Of a DNA stretch of 64,000 bases, positions 21,501 to 36,500 are shown piece after piece (position 1 is the first letter of the stretch; each line of letters begins with the position of its first letter). Location of the stretch: assembly GCF_041381155.1 (NCBI RefSeq), contig NC_091139.1:9672383-9736382 (forward strand), in the 5' to 3' direction. The stretch comes from Argopecten irradians (lineage: Eukaryota; Mollusca; Bivalvia; Pectinida; Pectinidae). The position numbers and the translations under genes are program-made. Below the pieces are notes generated by a model that saw nothing but the letters and a program-made list of their open reading frames with translations, searched no databases and was not told where the DNA came from.

Positions 21501-24500
21501 AGACCTCTGCACTTCAGTGTGAACTCTTTTACCAGTTCTCTCACCTTCCTTTTATTCATTCTTTCCCTAAAATCATAAACGTTTGAAAAATTTTTAAATC
21601 ATAAAGGATCGCTGAAGGTTACTAGGCATATTTACCTATCAATTAATTATATGAAAAACAAAAGAAACATATTTCAAATGGTTGTACAGTAGGAAAACTT
21701 AAAGATGCTCCACTGCCGGCAGATCATAAATGATATTCATCAAATGAACATTAATTGGTGTTTAATCGAGTATATATATGTCTAATTAACACAAAAAATA
21801 ATATAAAATAGTTCATTATGCCTTTGGTGCATGTGCACTGAGTACTTCATTCCATATAGGATATAATGTCACAGATTTTTTTCGGGATGCAATTAACTAT
21901 TTTTTATATTTTTAACTTAAAATAAAATTAGAAGCTCAAACTTTGCAATGGTGGTAATGGTGTAAAGTAAGTAACTTAAGAACTGAAGAAAAAAATCGCC
22001 TGCTCCTGTTTTTGCTAGCGAAAATTTGCCATTTGTCAGCGGTGGAGCATCTTTAAGAATTTCAAATTATGCATCATATGCTCAATCAGATGAGGTCCTA
22101 TTTTCTCTTTGTAACACCAAAATGACGTTATAACAGAAAGCAAATTAAAGTGTATACCTACCCTCCGACGTTTTTGACAAATACACCCTTTTCTCTTTGA
22201 AGCCTGCTCTACTACCCCAAGATGACGTTTTAACAGAAGGGAAATTAAAGTACACATACCTCCCAATGTTTTTGACAAATACACCCTTTTCTCTTTGAAG
22301 CCTTCCCTACTACCCCATAATGACGTTTAACAGAAGGGAAATTAAAGTACACATACCTCCCAATGTTTTTGACAAATACATCCTTTTCACTTTGTGAGAC
22401 CCGTGTGGAGGGATAGCCCTCTCGTTCCACCATCTCGTTCAGCCATTTGTTTAAATTCTGTCGGAAGTGTTTACTGAGTGTGAAAACGATGTCTGCTATG
22501 TGTTCTATAACACCTCGGGATCCTTCACCACCGATAGCCTGTAAATAACAACACATCTTCATTGTAAATTACAAACATTTTTACATTATTACATTTAGCC
22601 TTTTAAGCATTATGAAAATATTGTCAATGATGAAGTGCATTTCACATACCGCAAATACAACAAACTTTTTTCCCCAAGGTCTTTACATATCTGATTTAAA
22701 AAACTTTGTCAATAAAAAGTTACATAACCTTCATCCTCTATAATCCAGGGGTTCTGATCATTTAAGATCTCTACACCCCTGGACTATCTCATAGTAAAAT
22801 TGGAGGCAACAGAACAGGTAATTTAGTCGTTTGATGAACGTGTGCATCAAAAGAATTGTATAATGGTACAAAGTGGTTGACTGTGTGGCTTTGATACTGG
22901 GCATAGCTCTCTCTGTAGTCTTCAACAGGAAATCTTTGCAGGCCTGTGATTGGTTCAGCTGTTTTCCACTGAGCTGCCTTCAATTTTACTATGAAATAGT
23001 CATAGGGTATAGAGATCGTAAGTGATTGGAACCCCTGGAGTATCGAGGATGTATAACTTTAAACTATGTCCAAGGCAATGGAAATAACACAGAACTTTGT
23101 CCAAGACAATATTTATGAATGACATACTCTTAGAATATTGTTCAAGATAATGTAATATTCAAGTGCTTTGTCCAATATCATGGACATACCCTTAGCACTT
23201 TGTACAATGACAATGTACATACCCTAAACATTTTGTCCAATGACAATGTACATACCCTTAACACTTTGTACAATGACAATATACATACCCTAAGTACTTT
23301 GTCCATAAGGACATGCCCTTCGGTTTCCACCACTTGCTTCATCACCGGACATTCTGGTGCATTACTGATAAACTCATTCTGAAGAACACAGAAAATTCTT
23401 ATGTTGATATATATCTCCTCTATGTAGTCATTGAACACATTCATCACAGAACAGGTCAAAATTACACACTTTTAATGAAGCATCTGATCAGTTATACAGT
23501 ATCTATTATGAAGTGTTGGTGGCACATTCATTCCATCTAGTTCAGTAAATGGTAAACTTGAATTGATATATTACTTCACATATAGGGTTTGTATATGTTG
23601 TATTTTCATACTAATGAGTACCTGGTATTCAGAATTTAAACATTGCATTTGAATTTCAATCATATATATCTGGTTTGACTATTTCTGCCGGATAATTGTC
23701 TTTTAATGAAATTGAAATGTTCTGGTTTTTGAATGACTTGATACTTGTCTTCACTAACCAAATACTGGTAAAATCTGCATAAAACTAGATCATCCTTCAT
23801 AGTAGAGAAATCATTTAAATTATGACTGGCTTAATTTGTAATATACCCCCAACTTACAAGAAATGAGCAGGCTGACTTTACAGTGGTGTGTTCTGGTAAA
23901 CATATTGCCTGGATTCCTGTAAAGAAAGCAAAAAATAATGACTGGATGTAATTTTTCTCCAGTTATATATACAATGTAGATAAATTGTGGATCTATATGC
24001 CATTGGATATTTAACCAATTAGCTGAGTAACAAGAGGCACTTCACCCTTGGAAACCCCGTGTCCAAACTTCACTAAGCTCTGTTTATAGACCGTAGGCTG
24101 ATTAACATGCGTAACCGGCGATGGAGTTACTTGAAATTCTCCAAATTCTGTTTCCCCCTTTAAATGACTACTAACATCCATAACAACATCCTATACAAAT
24201 GCATGAAATTTTATTCATTAAATATTTAGAAATGATGAGGATATATACCATTATAAGCAGATCATGGAAATTTAAATATAAAACTGCTTTTTTATAAAGT
24301 TGCAAAACTATTAACCCACATAAATAACCAGCCATGCAGTGTTTAACAACAACGGTACTCACCTGCGTGGAACAGACCAGGAATGTTACAGGTACCATCA
24401 AACACAAGCTGTTTATTCTTCTTAAGAACCTGTAATACACCAAAAAATAACATACCTTAAAATGAAATCTTGATATTATATAATGAACTAGATCATCTTT

Positions 24501-27500
24501 GTCGTAATTCTCAGTCAAAAACTGATTACATTAAAATACATTGCTGTATTTTCTGAATTATAAGCTGATACGTTTTCCATGGAAATCTGGAGTGCAGGTT
24601 ATATAATCTAGTGATACACAAGAAATAAATAGATCATTTTGCTACAATTACTGGCCAGAATTCAATATCACTTTAGAAATAGAATCAAGAATTGTTCTCA
24701 CCTGAGCCATGAATGCCATAAAAGCTTCTATAACATCTGTGTAGTTATGGACACCTGAAATAGAGGGAAGTATTCAGATGTGTATCATATGACAAAATCC
24801 AGACTGGCCTTCAACACAATGATGAATGGGTAAACGATTATGCTGTGTATCACAAGGTACATAGCCATATGATACACATTGTTGAGATACAAAGGACATG
24901 ATATGATATCAGCACGAGTCTTGGATAATTCAAACTTCTTTAAGAATCTGGTTGGTCATCAAACATCTGCATAGTTAATCAAGTACTACACAGGTAAAAG
25001 TGCCACGCATGTAAATCATGCGTGGCAATTTTCATGTGATTTTCACATGAATCTCATGCGTAAATCATATGATTTTTTGACACGCATGATTTTCGCATGA
25101 AAATTTCATGTCATTCTCATATGATTGTCATGCGATTTACATGTCATTTATTTCACACATGAGAATCGCATGATTTCTATTTACATGTGAAAAACATGCG
25201 TATGATACATATGAATATCACATGAAATATTTTACATGTCAGAATCATTACTGAATTTTCATCCGATTTTTGTTAAATTTTCAACTTTTCCTAAATTTTG
25301 ATATTTTCACTCTTTTGCAATATCTCATGTCATTTTTCAGTATATTCTATAAAATCTGTTTTCTCGTTAACTGATTGAGTGTTAGAGACTATATTGTATG
25401 GGCGGTATGTGCTCTTGATTCGTGCGAGGCAACTAAAAAAATCCAGATATATATATTAAGTACATACCCGCGTCATGTTCTGAAAATATCTTCCAAAAAA
25501 GTCCAAAATGATTACATCAAAACTCCACACGAAAATAGGAACAAAATTTAAACACTTTTGAGAATAGATTTTTAAAGAAACGAGAACTTGTTGTCATGAA
25601 AGTGATACCAAATATTGCTTTTGTGTAAATATGAAACCGGCCCTATAAAACAAATATAGGCCTAAGTTATATGTAAGTGTATACATTTAGATGCGTCATA
25701 TTTGAAAAATATTAAAAAAAAAAAAAAAAAAAGTGGTTACATTAAAACTCCACACGAAAATTAGGATCAAAACATATCTTTGAGAACAGATTTTAATGAA
25801 CCAAGACATGAAATTGATACCAAATATTGCTTTTGTGTAAAAATAAGTCCGGCCGTATGATTTTTTTTTTTTTTTTTTTACTTTCCAAATATAACTTAAT
25901 GCAACATTTTAAAAATATTTTAATAACAGCCATATAACTGCATTTGATATATATATACATGTAACTGTATTCAATTTTTTTGGTATCCCGAGCTAGAATA
26001 TATGAGGATTTAAATTCTAATTAGCCATTAGGAACCATATCTGTCAGCAATATTTGATCTAATACAAAGGGACGGATGTAGACTGATTTTTTTAATTCAA
26101 AAGCAAATTGCAAAATATTCAAATTATGGTCATGTTTAGGATTTGAACAGTGAACTTAATTTTGTGTCCTTTAGAAATAACCTGAAAATATATAAATAGG
26201 CTACCATTCAGTATAACATTACAATTGCAAATATGCATTAAAAATTATAATGGAAATATCCTTGTCAATTTCTAGATCTAATTATAAATATTTGGTGGTC
26301 ACTGATCATGGCTTCAAAGCCAACTTTCCGCCGGGATAGGATGGGATCCCGGACTTGCACAACACTGTGACGTTTCTGACGTCACTTAACATTCTAACAA
26401 CTGGAATCAAGTGTATTCCGGACATATCTATCTACATCAAAAATAATACTCGCTGATTTTATTTCAGCCAATAAAGTTAGGTTCTTTTTTAAAATAATTC
26501 TTAAAGATAAGTAGCAATTAAAAGGATTATTATTTTTCAATCTAATAATTGAAAAATGTCGGTATATCTTCACGTAATATGCTATCCGGATTATGTCGTT
26601 TCGGAAATTACACCATCCCAGAACCGATCGCAAAGGACGCTGACAAACGGACTTGACGAATGTTGACAGCAGTTGAATAACAGCTGAACAATACATGGTA
26701 AGTTGTACTGGATGAGGCATATAGGGCCTAACCCGTTGTAAGTCAGCTTAACAGTTTTTAATTAGAATCACAATGCTTGTTTTTTTTTAATAATGGTGAT
26801 CAGAACACGCAGTCAGTGATGAGCCACTGTCACTCGCGATCGGCATCAGTTTAACTAAAAAAATACAGTGTGTCGTTGCAACATTACAAAATAAATATAG
26901 GCATGCAAAATCAAACTGTTATGCTCAAAATGTTAGGAAGTAATACAATACCATGAATACATGAGATAAATCTGGAGTCAGAATTAATCAGGTCGTTTCG
27001 GTGCCGAGTTGTACAGTTACTAGGTGCCTACATGTAAGTCGTTTCGGTACAAAGGGAGTCGTTTCGGTACAAGCGAGAGTCATTTCGGTACATTAGTTAT
27101 TAATGTACCGAAATGATTGTAAGCTATTTGGCGTATAAAATAAATACTGTTAATTAGTGTTAAAGTTATTTATTTGTATAAAGCTTTAGTTGGAATATTA
27201 CCGGTTTATGATATTTTGAAACAATATTTTAAATGGGCGATACGCATTGATACATTAGATAAGTTTTATTGAAGTTTCATAGAAATTTGTCTTCTTAATC
27301 AATGTTATTACTTATGTAATCCTTTTTTGAATTTTTTTTTCGAAAAAAATGAACATGGTTGTTGATTTTTTAGGTTGATACCACCGATGTAATCTCCAGC
27401 TCCTGTGACAGACAGAGAAGGCTACAATACAGGACAATTTAATTTCCATTCAAGGTAAATAATATATATTGCCTGATGAATTAATCAATAAGCAAACATT

Positions 27501-30500
27501 CAAGTGCAGACCAATCTTTTTGTGAAAATTTGCTTTAGTAAAGTGATAGCACTGTACAGAGCTACATTTTAGGTTCTACACTTTTATGAGGCAAGCATAC
27601 CAACAAAAAAAGGAATATCTGACTGACATCCATGAAAACAGGTTAAAAAATATTTCAATAACATAAAATTGAAACTTACATAAATAGTTTGAGTCAGTGG
27701 TTTTCAAGTGGGTCTGTCAGGTTTAGGCAAAGAAACAATATTTTATTTTAGGCCTAACTGATAAACATATGGCATATATCAAGGGGCCCTGCTTAAGTTA
27801 GAGTCTGATATATCCTTATTGTGGGTCAGTCATTTATCAGGGCCCTTCCTGACTTTCCAGTTTTCTAGTTGTGCATGCATGTACATACATGTGCTGATTA
27901 TGCCTTTGTGTTACCGGTAATTATTGTTCATCCGTGAAATTTAATAGATTATTGTACAATGCCCTATGTAATATTTTCCCATTTTGATTTTTACAGTGAA
28001 AGGAAACATGAAAAGAGGCAAGCAACTGGAGGAGCTGAAAAACTGCAAAATTGTGAAGCTGTGTTATGCAAGTTACAGCATTTATTGATCAATAATAGGT
28101 AGAATGCAAATGGTTCAGATGTCATCAATGGATCAGCTCATCATCCAGAAAGTTGATCATGGGAACTTGAACTGGCATTGACATGAAAACAGTTTAATTT
28201 GAAAAGGACATTTTCAATGAAACCAACTTGTTAGGATCACAAGCCTTGTTGGAAAAAGTGTTTTTATCCCACAACAAAAGACTGAACATTTATATCAACT
28301 GGAAGACAGGAAATGGACTTTGATATCCAGTAGTGAATCTAGTGTTGAAATAATAAGGCAAAAGGCATAGATAGTTGAAAGCTTAATGTGTCACACTTAT
28401 AGACTGACAATTTAACTACATATAAAATGTTGTATATGTTATTTAGGATATTCAAGGAGAATTAATTTTGTTTTACAGTGTATCTTTTGATTGTTTGTGC
28501 ATAATCAAATTGAAATGAATAATTTTCATCTTATCTGATGAGTTTTTGTCTGTTCCTTAAATTACATTTTGATATAATTTGAGATTTGACATAGGATTGT
28601 ATTGCTAAGTTACAATAACATAATGCGAGATATGTCATTTGACATGGAATGCGTACTTGTTATATATAGTACATTTCTAGAGAAGTTCTAGAACAATTGT
28701 AGACTTTTTCTGATCATCATGATAGAATGTCTAGACATGGGACATATAATTTACAAATCTTTTTTGTATTTTACATACATAATTTGATTAATTTATTACA
28801 AATGTAAAATGCAAGAGAATAGATTACACTATATGACATAATTTACATGTGTGATATGCATCCCCATTCACATATATACAATACATGTGAAAAACATGCG
28901 TGGCACTTTTCGGCTGATTTACATATGATATAATTTACATGCGTACAACGCATGTGATACGCATGATTTACATATGTGGCTACACATGATTTACGCATGT
29001 GGAATTCTACGCATGAGAATCATGCGAAAAACGCATGATTCTCATATGAATTTTACGCATGAGATACAGGTGTGCTCTTTACAGCTCAAATACGCATGAA
29101 ATTTTCGCATGAGAATCATGCGTTTTTCACATGTATTTCATGCGTGGCACTTTTGCCTGTGTAGAAATTAGAAATATCAAACAATTTGTATGCTAAAACA
29201 AAAGATTTATAGTTTGTCAGATTGCTCCATCCCTAACCCCATAATGGCTGTTCACAACCTCTCTGAAATCAATATATCTTTTAGCTGTCCACAACCTCTC
29301 TGAAATCAATATAACTTTCTCTGAGAACCCATGGGACCTGAAAATAACCTATCCCTGCTATGGCAATCTTCAACACTGAGAATGTCACAATTTTGCATTG
29401 GCAGTATTGTATCCTACCTTGTTGATAAAGCTGCAGCGTTTTTTCACTGAGAGCTGATAGCAGTACTCGGACTGTGGTGGAGAATTCAGCATCAGCAGCA
29501 AACATCAGGATCAACTGTAACAATTATATCATCAACCGTTCTACACATTATCGGTAAAATCACAATCATTTACACAGCAATTACTACGTACTGTAAAATG
29601 TTGTTTTAAATTTAAGAATTATAAACTTCAAACTTCAATTACTCAAAACAAACTTTACCTTAAAGTCAAAAACGAACTTGAGTCAAAAATTTTAATATAC
29701 AACGTCCTGTAGGTTACAAATAGAAATGATTTAAGTTATCAGGGCCTGGTTTACACATGCAGCCTTGAGACTTACTTGTTTAGCCAGATCTAGGATGGCA
29801 GCCTGAGGAACAACTTCATACATCTGTACCACCATTTGGGCAACACTCTGGGACATGGGCGCAAAGTCATCCATTAACGTCGTTAATGACCTCTTAAACA
29901 GATCACACACAGCCTGGCGAGGACAACATAAAACAAAACAATCAGTGACTGCGTAGTCCATATGGCTAAGCTCTCTGACTGATACTATCACACATTTGCT
30001 GTATTTGATAGACATTAACATCACTACTGAAACTGTTACAGTGTTATAAAAGTACTGACTGAGTTTAACAATTTTACAGGTATGTCAAAGGGTATCACAC
30101 CCATGTAATGCATAATTCTTTATCACATAACTAGCCCGTCCAGCCATGTCATATGACCATGTCATACGACCATGTCATAAATATCGTAAGACACTATTAA
30201 GATGTCATGTGTAGTTTTGATGTCATAATATATATATAACTGGGTTGCACAATCGCCTCAGTTGACAGAAACGTCACATCCTAGCTGGATTTTTACTGCT
30301 TTATATAGAGAGGAAATAGATGTCACATGTAGTTTTGATGTCATAATATATATATAACTGGGTTGCACGATTGCCTCAGTTGACAGAAACGTCACATCCT
30401 AGCTGGATTTTTACTGCTTTATATAGAGAGGAAATAGATGTCACATGTAGTTTTGATGTCATAATATATATATAACTGGGTTGCACGATTGCCTCAGTTG

Positions 30501-33500
30501 ACAGAAACGTTGCATCCTAGCTGGATTTTTACTGCTTTATATAGTGTCACATGTAGTTTTGATGTCATAATATATATATAACTGGGTTGCACGATTGCCT
30601 CAGTTGACAGAAACGTCGCATCCTAGCTGGATTTTTACTGCTTTGCTAAGTTTTACTTATACAGTGTATTTTTATAAATTTAGTTATGTAATAAATAGAA
30701 TTTTACACTCGTGACTATGTGATATGAAATTTATCAAACTCATTAATACCTTAATCTATAGCGATTTAAATTCGCCTGAAGGTTTGTGGCATTCCAAATT
30801 ATTGCATTAAATTTCATATCACATCGTAAGATCCTCTATGTATTAATACTTGGCTACTTATAGACAGATACAAGGTGAGATCCCCTTGTCTGGGGCGAGA
30901 TCCCGTTGTCTGGGACGAGATCCCCTTGTCTGGGGCGAGATCCCCCTGTCTGGGGCGAGATCCCCTTGTCTGGGGCGAGATCCCCTTGTCTGGGACGAGA
31001 TCCCCTTGTCTGGTGTTATACAGTGAACATCTTACCTCAATAATATTGGAATCACTGATCCATTTGGCCACAAGTTGGTGTATCACAGGTGCTACTTGTT
31101 GTAATATCACAAACACCTATCAACAATTTGAAAGTGGTTAATTTATAATTCTATACCTAACCTGGGCTCTTTCCACACATTAATTGCTTAATTAGTTCAA
31201 TATCTGAGCTTGACTCTTTCAACCAAAGTTGTTTTAACAGACCAGAAGGCCCCATCTTATTAAAATGATCATCAATTTTCTTTTCCATCACGTACGCTTT
31301 TATACTAAAATAAAGCAAAAATTCTTTGTTTCAATTACTGCCATTTTCTGGAAATTCTGGTTTAAAAAAATGAATCCTGTCTTATCTGAAGTACAGGCGC
31401 CATGCACATTTAGAATTTTTAATTTCTATATACAATGTGTTCTATATAGGGTTGCTTTTACAAAATCTATTTTTGTCAAATCTGTTTGACAAAACTAGAA
31501 ATGATATAAATACATTTACGGAGTACCTCTAATTAACTACTATTACTTACAGGTTTTGGCTGGTTAGATTTCGGTTTTGGTGTGTTGACGTCGGCCATCT
31601 GACTGTTTTCCATTTCACGGTCAGTATCCAGGGAGGCAACCAACCAACTCACCATGTTCAGTTTTAGCAGTATATTATTCTTAATGGACGGGGAAGGCTG
31701 GGAAAAGATACATTAAAATATCATCTGTCTGAATAGGCTATGTTTCAGACTATTTAAGTATTCTGTTATAGTTATGTACGAAAAGGAATGTAAAAGCTTC
31801 ACTACCTTCAAGTCTTTTGAGAAATTTTCAAAATAAATAGTGGTATCTTTCCAAAATATCTTTGGAAACAATTAACATGATTTAAAAAAAAAATATAACT
31901 TCAAATATCTGGAAAAATATTAATTTCCTTGCCTCTTTATTTATGAAACCAAAATAGGATTCAACAATTTCCTGTACAGATGCCTAATATTACTGTATAT
32001 TTGTAAAATTTTGCGAGTGGTTTATTTTTGCTATATTTACGTTATCACTAAAATCCGCTAATTTCAAACATCAGCGAAATATTCGGAAATTCATTGACTT
32101 TCAAACGAAAAATAGAACAAAGAATAATTGAAATCAGTGAAATTTACTCTCCATGAGTATGTCTTGTATGAGAAACCATGAAATATCGACCCTGCAAGTC
32201 TAAACTGCTATACAGTAATTGCGACTGACCTCCAGTTTGACTAGCTCCTCTAGCTGGTGTATATGAGGAGTGAGGATGGTGTTCAAATACTGCAGGATTT
32301 CCTCAAACTTTAACACAGACAAAACTTGGCCAATACACGACATCAGACGTATACATTCTCTTGGCTGAAACAACGGAACACAACAAGAAATATAAAAACA
32401 CATTTTTAAAAAAATATGTCTGTTTAGTGTAACATTGGCAAAAAAAAATAGGGTCGGTAGGTCGTTTTTTGTTTGTTTTTTTTTTTTAAGTGTCTTTCAC
32501 TCTAGAGTAATGGCTGGACCCAGAGTCCGAGATCTGAAATCCAGACTTTTAATTTTTTTTGTAGAAAAGTGGGGAAAAAAATAAGGGTTGATTGGGTTAC
32601 CCTAAACAGACTTATTCTTTTTTTGCCAAAATAAGAGTCAAATCCAAAAACTGGAAAACTGCTTTCACTTTCTTGACTATTCAGTGATGCCTACAGCTTG
32701 TTTAGTGGGAAGTGGTGATGTAAATCAATAGTCAACATAATGTCATGATTGCAGAGTGTTTGTCAAACAATATTCAACAAAATGCTATTGTTAGTGTAGA
32801 AGAACTTAAAAAACAAAAACAAAAAAAACTCCCAAACTTATTATCAATATATGTATGTAATCTCCACCAAGTTTATTTTCTATGAGGAGCTAAATAATAA
32901 AGGTCTGAAATCCATGACTTACATATATATATATATATGAATGTATTAAAATTTAACTGGATAGTAATGTTCTGTTTCATCTGATTAAAACTTACCTTCA
33001 AAATGCCACTCTCTAATGCTGTCTGTTCAAAAATAGAAATAAAACGATAAATTGAGCTGACAGTCTTTGTTTTTGATAAGAGTAGTTTAACAAGTATTTT
33101 TCACAAATAAGAAGATTTTAGTTACCAGTTACTCAAATAATTGGAACAAACCATATACAGTCAAACCTCATGCAGTCAAGGTCATGATAAAGCTTTGAGT
33201 TATCCAACTATGTGAGTAAAATGTTCTTGATTTTATTCTTCAAGAGTGGTTTGAGGCAATGCAAAAAGTTTTGAACAGAGACACAAAAACTGAGATTTTT
33301 TTTGTAAATTTTTTTTTTCCAAAAAGAAACCCAAAAACGTACCTGCGCACTATACGCGGGTACGCACAATACGTGCAAAAATACGGTAAGTAAAAAATTC
33401 AATCGAGACCAACACAAAACTTCGATTTAAACAAGGCCTTCAAGTGATACAAGTTTGAGCTAACAAATTTCAACTGTAAGTTACAATCATTTTTGTATGA

Positions 33501-36500
33501 GCCACCATTTTATTATTCAAATTTTAAAGTTAAAGCTTTTATTTCAAGAAAGAAGGTTTTACCTGACTTGAGGTGAGTATCTGGTGGGCATAGGGAGGCA
33601 TGTGGTTTAGGTTCTCACGACTGACATCCTTCAGCGCCATGGTAGCAGCAGTAGCGGCTTCCGTGTTACATAGACCCTGTAGGATTAGCGGTATCACAGC
33701 ACTTAAACTGCCAGGGTGACAGTTTATCCACTCTCCAAACGACCCTTTAAATAAACATATCAACCCCATCAATACACAAAATCAAACCTGATAGACAAAA
33801 ATCAAAATGACTCAAAAATACACTCAAACAACCCAATAATATACACATGAAAATAACTTGTACAGAAAACTGTGACTCTCGGAACAATTCAAAAATTCAA
33901 AAGTCAAATTAACTCAAAGTACCGGGGTATGTCTCTCTGATTACAGTTTCAAAATTACTAAAGGCTAAAGTTGAGTTGGAATTGACCACAAAGCAGCCGG
34001 TGGAACAAATACAGACTGATGTGCTATACACGGATGTACATTTGTGTTGTCTCCTTGTGATAGAGTGACTTAAGCTTACTTTATAGTGCAACCTTACTGA
34101 AACAATTCCAGGAGTTACTTTCACCATTGTTATATTCACCTGTGGACTAAGTCAAAGTGAAACTGAAGGGAAATAAAAACTGACCAATAACATGTGTACA
34201 GGGATTTCTTTTGAAGATTACAAGAGATGACTGCCCAGCTTCAAAGCCATACAGTGTACTGTTAATCAATTCTTTTGATTAACATCAAATGACTGACCTA
34301 CATGTCTCATCTGCAGTTGCACACCGAGCCTCCAGTTTTACTATGACATAGTCCAGGGGTGGATTTAACAGCAGTGGTAGTAACCCCTGGAATATTGAGG
34401 ATGGTTATAGCTAGGTAGTTGAAACCAATATCTAATTTTATGTCTATGGTTGTAGATACTTACCAATCATGTAGAGAGCAGTGGACACAAACTTGATGTT
34501 GTTAAATGGAATTTTTGGCAGAATATTTAACACAGCAGGTAGATAGGACTCCTCTTCTAGGTCAACATTCTCAGCTACTGACCCAAACAGGAAAAATATT
34601 CCCTCTACAAGCTGAAATATGATAGCTTGCTGTTAAATCATTATATCATTATTTCTTTAAAACAAGGGGCCCAGAGGGCCTGTAACGCTCACCTGTTTTT
34701 TTTATAGTAATTATCACAAAGACTGTTACAATTAGAAAAATTAGCAAAATTGACTCCAAAATTTGTTTAATTTTGAATCACAACCATATAATGATGCTAT
34801 TGATACCATACAAATATGCTATCCAATACATAGGTTCAGAGAGTAAGTAATTTATATGAAAATAGTAGCCTAATGACCCTATAAGGATGCTACCATTGTA
34901 TTATGATTGCTCTTCCAAGCTTAATTGCAGAGAAGAAGTCGTTTATATGATAACAGCCAAATTGATCCCTTTTGACCCCGCCCCTCAGCCCCTGGGGGGT
35001 CAGTCCCATCATTTGTACAATTTTGAATCCCCACCCTATAAGGATGCTACCATAGCTATGAGTGCTTTCCCATGCTTAGTTGCAGAGAAGAGGTCTTTTA
35101 GATGGAAATAGCCAAATTGACCCCTTTTGACCCTGCCCCTCAAGCCCCCAGGGGGTCAGCCCAATCATATGCACAATTTTGAATCACGCCCCTATAAGGA
35201 TGTTACCATTGAATGATGAGCATAATCCCATGTTTAGTTGCAGAGAAGAAGTCGTTTATATGGAAATAGTCAAATTGACCGCTTTTGACCCCGCCCCTCA
35301 GGCCCCAAGGGGTCAGCCCTATCATTTGCACAATTTTGAATCATGACCCTATAAGGATGCTACCATTGCATTATGGGTGCTATCCCATGCTTAGTTTCAG
35401 AGAAGAAGTCATTTATATGGACATAGACAAATTGACCCCTTTTGGCCCCGCCCCTCAGGCCACTTGGGGGTCAGCCCCATCATTTGTACAATTTTCAGTT
35501 AGTAGCCCATAAGGATGCTATCAGTCAAATTTTGTTGAAATATGAATTGCGGTTACGGAGAAGAAGTCGATTGTTGAAAGATGGACAAACGCCGGACGCC
35601 GGATGCCGGACGCCACGGTATGGCATAAGCTCACCTTGGTCCTTCGGACCAGGTGAGCTAAAAATTCTGAAAAATGGTAAAATTGAAAGACTTAAAATAA
35701 TTATTTTCTCTTTTTTAAGTAAAATCAAAGTAGTTTTACCTGCCACCGAACTTCCTCCACTCTGGAATTTTCTACCATGGTGCGTAGCACACTACATAGG
35801 TGGCCTAACAATGGCTCACGCAGTATACTAAAGGAGTACATCTGTCAGAAAGGAGAAATAATAGTATCATTTAAGGAGTACATACAAATAGTCTCATTTA
35901 AGGTACATCTGTCAGAAATAATATCATTTATCAATGTTAACTATACAAATTATACTTGTATATGGAGGTCTGGACTTTGAACCAGGACTTTACATCATTT
36001 ATCAACACATCTATAAATATGTAGTACATCTGTCAAACAGGAAATGGGACATGGGTTACATGTATACCTTTATTTATTTATAAAGAGCTGTATCATTTCT
36101 ATAATACATATTTTATTGTTCGGGGAAAGATAATTGAAACCTTGAAACTAAAACTAAATCCCAACATCTCAAAGTAAAAACACAAGTTATATATTCATAT
36201 ATGTACTGTAAACATTTTGATTTGGGGGCAACTGAATTCTGATGCATTTTGAACAAGTTAGCACTATGACAAATTAGTTTTTTTCAATAACTGTTATATA
36301 TCAACTACGATAATTACAGAAAATACAATTAGAACAATCTCGTTTTAGTGCAAATTTTCCGGCACTAGAAGTACTAAAATGAAATTTCTGCTTATATACA
36401 TGACAATAGTATATCCATATTATCATATGATGAGGGATCCAATATTATTTATCATCAAATAGTTCTCACCATGGTATCCCCAATGTCTTGTCTGTAACAG

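Noticed and set aside
26394-26720. 108-codon minus-strand frame as a transposase of the 4.17-kb element
   Set aside because: No DDE/D-like or other transposase motif and too short. The element is treated as non-autonomous.
30814-31141. Repeat-rich frames over the 20-bp minisatellite on both strands
   Set aside because: Open in several frames because of the repeat. The real coding part is IPO13 exon 20 only.
32414-32640. TIR element with ttggcaaaaaaa ends in IPO13 intron 18
   Set aside because: The inverted similarity is mostly a homopolymer plus a rearranged 'tctgtttag'. Not strong enough to list.
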